A stretch of DNA of 18,516 nt from Parvularcula sp963922235. GTDB taxonomy: Bacteria; Pseudomonadota; Alphaproteobacteria; Caulobacterales; Parvularculaceae. The notes beneath the pieces were generated by a model, which ran no database searches, was not told where the DNA came from, and saw nothing but the letters and a program-made list of their open reading frames with translations. The position numbers were made by a program, and so were the translations under genes. Shown here piece after piece: positions 6,054-13,740 of this stretch. How positions within the stretch are numbered: the stretch's first letter is position 1; every line of letters starts with the position of its first letter. Location of the stretch: the NCBI GenBank assembly GCA_963922235.1, contig CAWUIJ010000052.1, positions 1-18,516 on the forward strand, in the 5' to 3' direction.

Positions 6054-6171
6054 TGTAACACTGTGCGCCCGTGCGCGAATAAGAGGCGAAAAAAAAGGCC
6101 CATAGAACGGTTATACCTCATCGGGACGGAAAAGATGCACACGTTCTCGCGACAAGGATGACGAACGAGCC

Positions 6172-7005
6172 ATGCCCAGCTTAAGGACCCTCTCAGCCGT
6201 GGCTTTGGCGCTGCTGGCCTTCGCCGGAAACTCGCTCCTCACGAGGGCGGCTTTGGACGGCGGCTTGGTCGGTGCGGGGAGTTTTTCGCTCATCCGGCTC
6301 TGGTCAGGCGCTGTTCTCCTAAGCCTGATGATGGTCGTCACCCGCCAGAACCCGCTTCCACGCACCAGTGACCTTGGCGGTATCTTCGCGCTTCTCGTCT
6401 ACGTTCTTGGCTTCTCCTTCGCTTATCTCGAGCTTGGGGCAGGACTGGGAGCGCTTCTTCTGTTCGGCCTGGTGCAAGCCACCACGATCAGCGCTGGGCT
6501 CCTCTTGCGGGAACGCGTCGATGCATGGGCTATTGGAGGCCTTGTGCTCGCCAGCGCCGGTCTTGTGTTTCTGTTGAGACCTGGAGACACCGCGCCGCCC
6601 CTTTTGCCCTCGCTGATGATGATGGCCGCGGGGGTCGCTTGGGGCTGTTACACGCTTCTCGGACGCGGCCGCCCGCAGCCAACCCTCCGCACAGCGCAGA
6701 ATTTCACTGGGGCCGCATTGCTCGCAAGCCCTCTCCTTCTGCTGACAGAAGCGACGGCCCCTACGTCAACCGGCGTTCTTCTCGCCGTCCTATCAGGTGC
6801 CGTCACATCGGGCCTTGGTTATGCGATGTGGTATGCTGTTCTTCCCCGGCTCTCCGCCCTCACATCAGGCAGTGCCCAGCTTATTGTCCCTCCGCTCACG
6901 GCCCTTCTCGCACTTCCACTGCTCGGGGAGTCTCTGACGCTTGATCTTATGATCGCGAGCGCAGTGATCCTCGGAGGCGTCGCGCTGACCTTTCGCAGAC
7001 CATAA
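6172..7005 (+). CDS. EamA/DMT-family transporter
   Basis: The 277-aa, strongly hydrophobic protein has about ten predicted membrane helices in two repeated halves (roughly 5-140 and 147-275), the architecture of EamA/RhaT drug-metabolite transporters. Family hallmarks include the Gly-rich loop with conserved small residues in GLVQATTISAGLLLRERV (about 100-117) and LIVPPLTALLALPLLGESL (about 237-255), where the conserved helix-breaking Pro and the terminal Glu are visible. The substrate cannot be predicted; family members export amino acids, nucleosides or metabolites. ATG 6172 is used, with AAGGA some 15 bases before. It ends directly before a bidirectional terminator shared with rpsI. Confidence 0.85.
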   Translation: MPSLRTLSAVALALLAFAGNSLLTRAALDGGLVGAGSFSLIRLWSGAVLLSLMMVVTRQNPLPRTSDLGGIFALLVYVLGFSFAYLELGAGLGALLLFGLVQATTISAGLLLRERVDAWAIGGLVLASAGLVFLLRPGDTAPPLLPSLMMMAAGVAWGCYTLLGRGRPQPTLRTAQNFTGAALLASPLLLLTEATAPTSTGVLLAVLSGAVTSGLGYAMWYAVLPRLSALTSGSAQLIVPPLTALLALPLLGESLTLDLMIASAVILGGVALTFRRP

Positions 7006-7032
7006 AAAAGCCCGCCATAAAGGCGGGCTTTT
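7006..7032. terminator. Bidirectional intrinsic terminator
   Basis: AAAAGCCCGCC (7006-7016), a 5-base ATAAA loop, and GGCGGGCTTTT (7022-7032) form a perfect 11-bp stem with A-run and T-run on either side. It ends transcription of the DMT transporter on the plus strand and of rplM-rpsI on the minus strand. Confidence 0.92.
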
Positions 7033-7054
7033 CGAAATCGTGACGTGAAGCGCG

Positions 7055-7564
7055 TTAGCGTTTCGAGAACTGGAAGCTCCGGCGCGCTTTCGCCTTACCG
7101 TATTTCTTCCGTTCGACAGCCCGGCTGTCGCGGGTCAGGAAGCCGCCCTTTTTGAGCACAGCGCGAAGGCCTGGCTCGTAATAGGTCAGGGCACGGGAGA
7201 TACCATGACGAACAGCACCGGCCTGGCCTGAGGGGCCAGAACCTTTGACCGTGCAGATCACGTCGAACTGGTCGAGGCGTTCAGCTGCTTCCAGCGGCTG
7301 GCGAAGAACCATCTGAAGAACCGGACGACCGAAATACTCCGTGTAGTCCTTCTTGTTCACAGTGATCTTGCCAGAACCTGGCTTGATCCAAACGCGTGCC
7401 ACAGCGGTTTTCCGCTTACCGGTCGCATACGAACGGCCAAGCTCATCGATTTTTGGCTCAGCAAGGACAACAGTCTCTTCGTCTGCGCCAAGGGCTTCTT
7501 CGTTGATGACGCCAGCGTCTTCGGCCAGCTCTTTCAGGCTATCGAGGCCTTGGGTCTCACTCAT
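7055..7564 (-). CDS. rpsI: 30S ribosomal protein S9
   Basis: S9 binds 16S rRNA in the 30S head; its C-terminal tail reaches the P-site tRNA. The core begins near residue 43 (GRSYATGKRKTAVARVWIKPGSGKI) and continues through GQAGAVRHGISRAL and the basic terminus ending FSKR, all diagnostic. The first 40 or so residues are an acidic extension, so the protein is 169 aa against about 130 in Escherichia coli; such extensions are common in alphaproteobacteria. It lies 18 bp downstream of rplM in the conserved rplM-rpsI operon, with AGGA before the ATG. Confidence 0.97.
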   Translation of the reverse strand: MSETQGLDSLKELAEDAGVINEEALGADEETVVLAEPKIDELGRSYATGKRKTAVARVWIKPGSGKITVNKKDYTEYFGRPVLQMVLRQPLEAAERLDQFDVICTVKGSGPSGQAGAVRHGISRALTYYEPGLRAVLKKGGFLTRDSRAVERKKYGKAKARRSFQFSKR

Positions 7565-7582
7565 GATCCGTCGTTCCTACCT

Positions 7583-8065
7583 TTAGCCGCGAGGGGTGTT
7601 TTTCGAGTTCATGGCAGCAATATCCAGCTTCTCTGGCTTTTGCGCTTCATGCGGATGATCAGGACCGGCATAGACGTGCAGGTTCTTGAACTGCTTGCGC
7701 GCCAGAGGGCTCTCTTTCGGCAGCATGCGTTGCACCGCCTTCTGAAGAACACGCTCAGGGAAACGGCCGTCGAGGACCTTGTCCGCTGTGCGCGACTTGA
7801 TGCCGCCAGGATAGCCCGTGTGCCAGTAATAGGTCTGCTGCGTGCGCTTGCGGCCTGTGAACGCCACTTTCTCAGCGTTCACGACGATCACGTTGTCGCC
7901 GTCATCGACGTGCGGTGTGAAGGTCGGCAGGTGCTTGCCGCGCAGACGCATAGCGATGATCGAAGCCAGACGACCCACGACGAGATTCTCGGCGTCGATC
8001 AGAATCCACTTCTTCTCCACATCAGCGGGCTTTGTGTTGTAGGTGCGCGAAGCGTCGGTTTGCAT
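7583..8065 (-). CDS. rplM: 50S ribosomal protein L13
   Basis: L13 is an early-assembling 23S rRNA-binding protein. Diagnostic segments include KKWILIDAENLVVGRLASIIA (24-44), LRGKHLPTFTPHVDDGDNVIVVNAEKVAFTGRK, the YYWHTGYPGGIK loop, and VQRMLPKESPLARKQFKNLHVYAG. At 160 aa it is slightly longer than the 142 aa of Escherichia coli because of N- and C-terminal additions usual in alphaproteobacteria. AAGGGGAT precedes the ATG. It is the first gene of the rplM-rpsI operon. A TTGACA sequence on the minus strand about 60 bases upstream is a possible -35 box, but no good -10 follows at the proper spacing. Confidence 0.97.
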   Translation of the reverse strand: MQTDASRTYNTKPADVEKKWILIDAENLVVGRLASIIAMRLRGKHLPTFTPHVDDGDNVIVVNAEKVAFTGRKRTQQTYYWHTGYPGGIKSRTADKVLDGRFPERVLQKAVQRMLPKESPLARKQFKNLHVYAGPDHPHEAQKPEKLDIAAMNSKNTPRG

Positions 8066-8168
8066 CGCTGATCCCCTTGGTTGAATGCGAAGACGCGCCT
8101 TTGGCCAGATGATGCATTCCTGTCAACAGACATTCGAAAAAAGAAAATAAATCAGTGTTTTGTGATTG

Positions 8169-8184
8169 CGGTATGATAATACCG
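8169..8184. promoter_or_regulatory. Perfect inverted repeat in divergent intergenic region, candidate operator
   Basis: CGGTAT, a GATA spacer and ATACCG make a perfect 6-bp dyad, in a locally AT-rich stretch between rplM (start 8065) and the lipoprotein gene (start 8286), roughly 100 bp from either start. The form suits binding by a dimeric regulator. The regulator is unknown. Confidence 0.35.
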
Positions 8185-8285
8185 TAGTTTTGAGAACCAC
8201 CTGATCCGCCTGCTCTTTTCGTAATGTGGCCAATCCGTCCGACCTTCGCTTTATAGGCGGGACGAGCCACTTTTCGGATCTGACA

Positions 8286-9365
8286 ATGCCTCACGTTCTG
8301 CGCCCTGCCGCCCTCGCCGTCCTCTTGCTTGCTGCCTGCGCAGACGAAACAGAGACGGATGCATCAGCTGAGGCGCCCGTTGCCGCGGAAACCGCAGCGC
8401 CCGCTGGTCCCGCTGCAATCCAGAGCTCGATCACCTTGGGAACCTTTGAGGGCACGGTGAGTGACCTCGCCTTTTATGAAGCCCCAGCCTTCGGCTTCCT
8501 TGGCGCCGTGGTTGCCGCAAATGGCGCGGCGGGCATCGCTGTGATCCGCGTCGATAACGGAAGCGCCGCGAGCTGGACAACTGAAAGCATCACAAGCCGG
8601 CTCGATGTGACCTATGCCATTGATGCCGATGCAGGCAGCGTCCTCACGCTGAGCAGCGATGGTACGCTCGCAGCGTATTCTTTGAGCGGCGAGCTCCTCA
8701 CCTCGATCGATGTGCCAGGAACCTCACCTGAAGACATTTGCACCTCTGACGATCTCGCGGCGGTTCTTGTCGATGGGGACATTCAAATCGTTGAGGTGGG
8801 CACAGATGATGATGGGCAAGCCAACCTCACGCTCGGGCCTGTGATCGAAACTGGCGGCATCGATGGCTGCGACGGCATCGGCGCTGGCCTTGTCTTCGCG
8901 GGGGATGAAGCCCAACTCATCTTGAATGCCGAAGGCAATCTCGAAGCCACGGGCCAGCCCATTGAAGCTATGCCTGTGATTTCGTCGGGCGGAACAGCGG
9001 TTGGCGTGACCGCGAACAATGGCCTCCTCCGTGTAGGATCAACCTCCCTCTTGGTCGAAACGGCGGACAATGCGCCGATCCTCCCGCGCTTGGTGGAAGC
9101 GACGGGCGGGAACTATGGCGGTGTCCTGAGAGATGGCGCGATCGCGGTTCTGGATGAGAACAACACGCTGCATCTTGTTCCCTGGAGTGGGGCCGCTTCA
9201 GCCGCTGGTTTGGAAGCCGTGTCGGACAGCAAACGTCCAGCGGATGTCTTCCTGCCTGACGTGATTGACATTCCAACAACGCTGGAAGGTGCTGAGGACC
9301 TTACACCCTCGCTGGACGGTCCGACATTTGATGATGTGGATCTTCCTGAACCACCGGGGCGGTAA
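8286..9365 (+). CDS. Putative lipoprotein, beta-propeller-like
   Basis: The 359-aa protein starts with a lipoprotein signal peptide (MPHVLRPAALAVLLLAAC, lipobox LAAC, lipidated Cys18). An Ala/Glu/Thr-rich linker of about 30 residues follows, then a domain made of short repeating strands (about 48-325: pairs such as GSVLTLSSDGTLAAYSLSGE, DLAAVLVDGDIQIVEV and GGVLRDGAIAVLDENNTLHLV). Several segments have the strand-turn-strand look of propeller blades, as in WD-like or phytase-like folds, but no catalytic motif is seen. The start at 8286 is preferred over 8226 because it gives a clean signal peptide. Function unknown, perhaps an envelope protein. Its 3' end overlaps convergent ctaA by 65 bp. 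Confidence 0.75.
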   Translation: MPHVLRPAALAVLLLAACADETETDASAEAPVAAETAAPAGPAAIQSSITLGTFEGTVSDLAFYEAPAFGFLGAVVAANGAAGIAVIRVDNGSAASWTTESITSRLDVTYAIDADAGSVLTLSSDGTLAAYSLSGELLTSIDVPGTSPEDICTSDDLAAVLVDGDIQIVEVGTDDDGQANLTLGPVIETGGIDGCDGIGAGLVFAGDEAQLILNAEGNLEATGQPIEAMPVISSGGTAVGVTANNGLLRVGSTSLLVETADNAPILPRLVEATGGNYGGVLRDGAIAVLDENNTLHLVPWSGAASAAGLEAVSDSKRPADVFLPDVIDIPTTLEGAEDLTPSLDGPTFDDVDLPEPPGR

Positions 9366-10380
9366 GTCCGTAGACGGCAGTTACCACGGAACTCAGGATC
9401 AAAAGCGCACCGGCCTGGTGCGCGAGGCCGAGCCATAGCGGAACGGCGGCAATAATGGTCCAAATGCCCAAGACCACCTGGAGGGCGACGGCGCCACCAA
9501 CCGCAGCAGCAATTCGAAAGCGCTGGGTACGGATGGCACGCCAGATAAACGCGGCGGCAACGGCGGTGACGACATAGGCCATGGTCCGGTGATTAAACTG
9601 CACGGCCTCGATCCGCTCGAAGAGATCCAAAAAGGCGGGGCTCTGACCAAAATAGCCAGCCGGAACGAACGCGCCATCCATCAGCGGCCAGGTGTTGTAA
9701 GTGCTGCCGGCGCGAAGGCCCGCAACAAACGCGCCCAGAACGATCTGCACAGCCGAGACGCCTAAGAGCCCCACCGCCAAACGCCCCAGAAGAGGATCAT
9801 CCGTCCCAAGAAACCCGCGGGGCCTGACAAGCGCTGCCGCCTGCCAAACAATCAGAGAGAACAGGACGAGAGCCGTCGAGAGATGCAGCGCGAGCCGGTA
9901 TTGGCTGACATCCACCCGCTCAGAGAGCCCAGAGCTCACCATATACCAACCGATCGCCCCCTGAAGGCCGATCAGGGCGAAGAGCGCCGGCAGCCGCCAG
10001 CGCAGCGCGCCTGTCACGCGTCCCTGCACCCAAAAGACCACCATCGGTATGAAGAAGGCGAGACCGATGAAGCGCCCCAGATTGCGGTGCCCCCACTCCC
10101 ACCAGAAGATGAACTTGAACTCTTCCAGGGTCATGCCCGCATTGACCCGGGTGTATTCAGGGATCTGGCGATAAAGCGCGAAGGCCTCTTCCCAATCTGC
10201 AGCCGACAGTGGCGGCAGGGTCCCCATCACAAGATCCCACTCCGTGATCGAGAGGCCTGAATCGGTCAGGCGCGTTGCACCGCCAATCACGACCATAAGG
10301 CCGATCAAACAGGCCATGGCGAAAAGCCACAGGGCCACGGGGCGCATGGAGGGGTTCTGCATATCGTTCACGCGGGCCAT
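9301..10380 (-). CDS. ctaA: Heme A synthase, COX15/CtaA family
   Basis: CtaA oxidises the C8 methyl of heme O to give heme A for aa3-type cytochrome oxidases, in the inner membrane. The 359-aa protein has eight predicted membrane helices and the family motifs GGATRLTDSGLSITEW (33-48) and FWWEWGHRNLGRFIG (92-106). Four heme-ligating histidines are at about 98 (GHRN), 166 (LALHLS), 264 (FNHRTMAY) and 321 (LAHQAG), arranged as two pairs in two four-helix halves. Length is that of the alphaproteobacterial type. I use ATG 10380; TTG 10407 and ATG 10362 are alternatives and none has a strong ribosome-binding site. It is divergent from the DUF2842 gene. Confidence 0.93.
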   Translation of the reverse strand: MARVNDMQNPSMRPVALWLFAMACLIGLMVVIGGATRLTDSGLSITEWDLVMGTLPPLSAADWEEAFALYRQIPEYTRVNAGMTLEEFKFIFWWEWGHRNLGRFIGLAFFIPMVVFWVQGRVTGALRWRLPALFALIGLQGAIGWYMVSSGLSERVDVSQYRLALHLSTALVLFSLIVWQAAALVRPRGFLGTDDPLLGRLAVGLLGVSAVQIVLGAFVAGLRAGSTYNTWPLMDGAFVPAGYFGQSPAFLDLFERIEAVQFNHRTMAYVVTAVAAAFIWRAIRTQRFRIAAAVGGAVALQVVLGIWTIIAAVPLWLGLAHQAGALLILSSVVTAVYGLTAPVVQEDPHHQMSDRPARV

Positions 10381-10436
10381 ATAGTCGGACGCATCACGAG
10401 GCCCCAAGAGGCCGCATCGTCACGGGAGCAAGGGCC

Positions 10437-10640
10437 ATGGAGCCGCGTCAGAAAAAGCTTATCGCTGCGATCGGCATCATGCCCGCGCTCATGCTCTATG
10501 TCGGCCTTGTGCTCTTTGTGGCTGACTTCATCCCCGACCATTGGGCGACGGATCTGGTGTTCTACATCGTCGCGGGCACGGCCTGGGCGTTCCCGCTGAA
10601 GCCTGTCTTCATTTGGATGAACAAGCCCAAACCCGAATGA
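10437..10640 (+). CDS. DUF2842 small membrane protein
   Basis: The 67-aa protein has two membrane helices (about 8-30 and 38-56) and the AGTAWAFPLKPVFIWM C-terminal pattern typical of DUF2842, a family of uncharacterised proteins of alphaproteobacteria. It is divergent from ctaA with 56 bp between starts and convergent with the GNAT gene, one base apart. The topology places both ends in the cytoplasm if the positive-inside rule is followed. No function is established. Confidence 0.85.
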   Translation: MEPRQKKLIAAIGIMPALMLYVGLVLFVADFIPDHWATDLVFYIVAGTAWAFPLKPVFIWMNKPKPE

Positions 10641-10641
10641 G

Positions 10642-11145
10642 TTAGGTGGTTTCGAGATCGAACCTCTTGCGAATGCGATCGACCAGCGTGCCGTCGTTCA
10701 GCGGGACCCCCACGATGCGGTCATAGTTGCGGAAGCCCATCCGCTCGTAAAAGCCGAGCCCGCTGTCATTGTCCGAACGGATCGTGGCATCGATTGTCTG
10801 AACGCCCGCATCCCTGGCCGCGTCGACGGTCGCAGCAAAGAGCTTCCGGCCCACACCTCGACCGGTGCTGCGAATATCAGCAAACGTTGCAATGGAGCCC
10901 CATCCTGCGGGGAGCCCATTATGGGCATCGGGATGAAACAGCCCTTGAAACCCTAAAAGCTCGCCTTGGTCCTCGGCCAGCACGCACGAGATCACATCGC
11001 GTGAGGTGACATAGGTCTCGTCCATCGACACTGGGGTGAACGGGGTTTCGTAAGCCGTCGTTCCGCCCTTTTCGATAATCGGATTGATCAGCGCGGCCAT
11101 GGCGGCCGCATCCGCAGGCGCAGCTTTGCGAATGAGGAGATCCAC
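10642..11145 (-). CDS. GNAT-family N-acetyltransferase
   Basis: The 167-aa protein is a single GNAT domain, which transfers an acetyl group from acetyl-CoA to an amine. The acetyl-CoA-binding motif A is visible near residues 92-99 (RSTGRGVG after the strand WGSIATFADI), and the C-terminal motif B is GLGFYERMGFRNYD. The substrate is not predictable; the layout resembles phosphinothricin/methionine-sulfoximine-type acetyltransferases only in general. I chose GTG 11145, preceded by GGAGAGG with a 9-base spacer, over the TTG at 11163, which would begin within that site. It lies downstream of the LysM gene on the same strand, 24 bp apart, so co-transcription is likely. Confidence 0.85.
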   Translation of the reverse strand: MDLLIRKAAPADAAAMAALINPIIEKGGTTAYETPFTPVSMDETYVTSRDVISCVLAEDQGELLGFQGLFHPDAHNGLPAGWGSIATFADIRSTGRGVGRKLFAATVDAARDAGVQTIDATIRSDNDSGLGFYERMGFRNYDRIVGVPLNDGTLVDRIRKRFDLETT

Positions 11146-11169
11146 AATCGTCGGCCTCTCCAAGAGCGG

Positions 11170-12108
11170 CTAGTTGCCGCCCTCGGCTTCCTCCGAGTCC
11201 GGAACACGGAAAATCTGGCCAGGATAGATCAGATCGGGGTCCCGGATCTGGCTTTGATTGGCCTCATAGATCACCGTGTACTGGAAACCGCTGCCATAGG
11301 CGCGGCGGGCGATCACCCAGAGATTGTTTCCGGGCTGAACAATGACGTTTCCATCGCTGAAGATGATATCTTCTTGGCGGGCCTGCTCAAAAGGCACCTC
11401 GATTGCGTATTTCGGGCGGCCCTCTTCATCAAGCTGCACAATCTGCAGCGTGTAGCGACCAGGGACGAGGCGGCCGGTCACCTGCCACGTGCCATCCTCA
11501 TCCACCTGGGTTTGTTCCACAGGACGACCATTGGCAAAAATTTGCACGACCATCCCTGCTTCGGCGCGGCCAGCCAGGATCACGTTGCCCTCGCGGTCGT
11601 AGTCAATCGTCTCAATTGAGAGGGGGCCTAGGTTTGGATCGATAGGCGCGGAACGTTGAAGAACCGTGGTTGTGCCGCCGGGAGTCGTGCGGAGGACGAC
11701 TGGGCCCTGATCATCGCCTTCGGGCACATAGATGATCACCGACTCTTCGCCGATGATCGTCATGCCATCCGCAGCCTGACGAAGGGTCATCTCCACCGTG
11801 CCGCTTTCCAGCGGCGTGTCGACGGCCATTGCGAAAGTTCCGTCAGGACCAATCGGCTCGGATGCCAGAAGCTCACCATTGGCAAAAAGCTGCGCGACAC
11901 CGCCTGGCTCACCGCGGCCAGCGATAGTGGCAAAGCCGTCCCGTGTGACCCGCACAATGTCGAACGTGGGAGGAATGATACTGGGCTCTTCTTCGACCTC
12001 GACCTCTTCAGGCACGTCGATTTCGATAGGCAGCTTGTCGCGGTTTTGGCTGTACCAAACGGCCGCGCCGATACCGATGAGAATCAGAACAATCGCAAAT
12101 ACGCGCAT
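11170..12108 (-). CDS. Membrane-anchored LysM peptidoglycan-binding protein with duplicated domain
   Basis: The 312-aa protein has one N-terminal membrane helix (MRVFAIVLILIGIGAAVWYS), an acidic linker (31-43), and a C-terminal LysM domain (about 254-303: VIVQPGNNLWVIARRAYGSG...YPGQIF). The middle holds two copies of a beta-rich domain, at about 49-95 and 165-211. The copies share the pattern G-x-A-x-x-G-x-G/A-E-x-G-x-x-x-Q-x-F-A-N-G, followed by G-T. LysM domains bind N-acetylglucosamine-containing glycans, so it should bridge inner membrane and cell wall. It is common in this form in alphaproteobacteria but uncharacterised. Divergent from the LOG-family gene. Confidence 0.88.
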   Translation of the reverse strand: MRVFAIVLILIGIGAAVWYSQNRDKLPIEIDVPEEVEVEEEPSIIPPTFDIVRVTRDGFATIAGRGEPGGVAQLFANGELLASEPIGPDGTFAMAVDTPLESGTVEMTLRQAADGMTIIGEESVIIYVPEGDDQGPVVLRTTPGGTTTVLQRSAPIDPNLGPLSIETIDYDREGNVILAGRAEAGMVVQIFANGRPVEQTQVDEDGTWQVTGRLVPGRYTLQIVQLDEEGRPKYAIEVPFEQARQEDIIFSDGNVIVQPGNNLWVIARRAYGSGFQYTVIYEANQSQIRDPDLIYPGQIFRVPDSEEAEGGN

Positions 12109-12188
12109 GGAAGGCCCTTATTTCCTGACTTGAGTGAAGTTCTGCTACGTCTTGGCAGGGGCCGCAAGCGCCGCCGACGGAGGTTTTG

Positions 12189-12743
12189 ATGACGGAATTG
12201 CGATCCCTATGCGTCTATTGCGGCAGTCGCCCAGGCAATGAGCCTCTCTTTTTGGATGCCGCTGATGAGCTGGGCCGGAAGACCGCAGAGGCTGGTGTCC
12301 GCCTGATCTATGGCGGCGGAGACCAAGGCCTTATGGGCACAACAGCGTCCTCCGCCCGGGATGCTGGCGGCGATGTCTTGGGGATCATCCCAACCTTCAT
12401 CACCAAAACAGAGGGCCTTCTGAAGGGCATTCCCATCATCGAGGTGGAGACCATGCACGAACGGAAGATCCGGATGTTTGAGGAAGCGGATGCCGTCTGC
12501 GCCCTCCCCGGCGGCATCGGCACGCTCGAAGAAGCCATCGAAATCCTCTCCTGGGCCAGCCTTAAGCTGCACAAGAAGCCGATCATCCTCTGCAACATCA
12601 AAGGCTATTGGAGCCCCCTGGTGGAGCTCATCAATCACATCAATGATTTTGGATTCGGCTATCCAGGCCTGCGCGAGGCCGTCACGGTCGTGGAGTCAGC
12701 GGCTGATGTGGTGCCGGCGGCGCAAGCTGCTCTCGCTGGATGA
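12189..12743 (+). CDS. LOG-family protein (TIGR00730; cytokinin riboside monophosphate phosphoribohydrolase-like)
   Basis: The 184-aa protein has a Rossmann-like fold with YGGGDQGLMG (41-50), Arg92 in MHERK, and the signature PGGIGTLEE (107-115), which together form the LOG active site with Arg92 and Glu115. LOG enzymes release ribose 5-phosphate from nucleoside monophosphates such as cytokinin ribotides or AMP; bacterial substrates are often unknown. ATG 12189 is chosen over TTG 12186 because GGAGG at 12179-12183 is correctly spaced. It converges on the CDF gene with one base between the stops. Confidence 0.92.
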   Translation: MTELRSLCVYCGSRPGNEPLFLDAADELGRKTAEAGVRLIYGGGDQGLMGTTASSARDAGGDVLGIIPTFITKTEGLLKGIPIIEVETMHERKIRMFEEADAVCALPGGIGTLEEAIEILSWASLKLHKKPIILCNIKGYWSPLVELINHINDFGFGYPGLREAVTVVESAADVVPAAQAALAG

Positions 12744-12744
12744 T

Positions 12745-13695
12745 TTATTCCGCGACCTCGTGCTGAAGGTCGTGACAGTCAGACAAACGCTGGCGGTGCC
12801 CACCTGCGATTTCAAATTGAACAGTGGACTGGCCAATCCCGAACTGCTCGCGCAGCACCCGCTTGATCCCCTGCATCGCTGCCTCCTGATCGGCACCGTC
12901 GCCCAAGACCACGTGCACAGCCGCCAGATTATCGCCGGGGGTCAGCTGCCAAGCTTCGATTCTGTGAGCGTCCAGAACACCCGTCTGTTGCACCAGCGCT
13001 TGCCTCACCCGGTCGGTGTCAAATTCTGGCGGCGCAGCCTGAAGAAGCACATCCGTTGTCTCGCGAACCAAGGGGATGGCGGAGTGGAGGATCAGCGCAC
13101 AGACAGCGAGCGTCAGGATGGCATCAATAGCCATCCAACCCGTCGCCATAATGACGAAGGCTGACAAGATCGCCGCCACAGATCCGAAGATATCAGCCGC
13201 GACATGGAGCATAGCCCCCCTGATATTGACGTTGTCGCCCGCATCTGGATGCAAGATGACAAAAGCAGCAATGTTCGCGATCAGGCCTAAACTGGCCACC
13301 GTCAGCATCAATCCGGCATCAATTGTTCGGGGTTCGGTGAAACGTCCGAAAGCTTCGATGACCAGCACACCGACGATCACAAGGAGGGCTAATCCGTTCA
13401 CGAACGCAGCCAGCACTTGGGCTCGTTTGAACCCATAGGGAAAACGATCCGATGCCGGACGGCGAGCGATCCACTGCGCACTCAAAGCAAGTGCCAAAGC
13501 CGCAGCATCAGTCAGCATATGGCCTGCATCCGCCAGGAGCGCGAGCGAGCCGGAGATCCATCCGCCAACGACTTCGATGACAGCAAAGACAAGGATGATC
13601 GCGAGAGCGATGGTCAGGCGCTTAGCACCGCCTGCATCAGCAGGAGGATGATGGTGGGCATGATGGGCCCCAGATGCGCAATGACCGTGTGTCAT
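12745..13695 (-). CDS. Cation diffusion facilitator (CDF) heavy-metal efflux protein
   Basis: CDF proteins export Zn2+, Cd2+ or Co2+ in exchange for protons across the inner membrane. The 316-aa protein starts with a His-rich tail (MTHGHCASGAHHAHHH), has six membrane helices (about 25-230), and ends in a cytoplasmic ferredoxin-like domain. The transport site is complete: LADAGHMLTD gives His59 and Asp63 on helix 2, and HVAADIF gives His164 and Asp168 on helix 5. This HD-HD set indicates zinc/cadmium specificity, as in CzcD/ZitB. ATG 13695 is used; the TTG extension to 13734 would run through a palindrome. It follows the gsp operon on the same strand after 45 bp. Confidence 0.93.
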   Translation of the reverse strand: MTHGHCASGAHHAHHHPPADAGGAKRLTIALAIILVFAVIEVVGGWISGSLALLADAGHMLTDAAALALALSAQWIARRPASDRFPYGFKRAQVLAAFVNGLALLVIVGVLVIEAFGRFTEPRTIDAGLMLTVASLGLIANIAAFVILHPDAGDNVNIRGAMLHVAADIFGSVAAILSAFVIMATGWMAIDAILTLAVCALILHSAIPLVRETTDVLLQAAPPEFDTDRVRQALVQQTGVLDAHRIEAWQLTPGDNLAAVHVVLGDGADQEAAMQGIKRVLREQFGIGQSTVQFEIAGGHRQRLSDCHDLQHEVAE

Positions 13696-13712
13696 GGGTT
13701 TCCGAATAAGGC

Positions 13713-13728
13713 GGTAACGCGCGTTACC
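13713..13728. promoter_or_regulatory. Perfect 16-bp palindrome upstream of the CDF gene, candidate operator
   Basis: GGTAACGCGCGTTACC is fully self-complementary and lies 17 bases before the CDF start, in the only 45-bp gap of the gsp-to-CDF run. With no loop and no T-run it makes a poor terminator and is better explained as a dimeric repressor site, perhaps for a metal sensor. Confidence 0.5.
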
Positions 13729-13740
13729 TGCCAAATATTC

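Noticed and set aside
5664..6161. 165-aa plus-strand frame opposite the receiver gene
   Set aside because: The receiver-domain frame has all catalytic residues of its family; this one shows no recognisable domain.
8022..8294. 90-aa minus-strand frame upstream of rplM
   Set aside because: It overlaps the rplM start region in another frame and has no protein character; the area is better read as a divergent regulatory region.
12478..13164. 228-aa plus-strand frame across the end of the LOG gene and into the CDF gene
   Set aside because: It overlaps two confident genes in other frames and has low-complexity Ser/Arg-rich composition.
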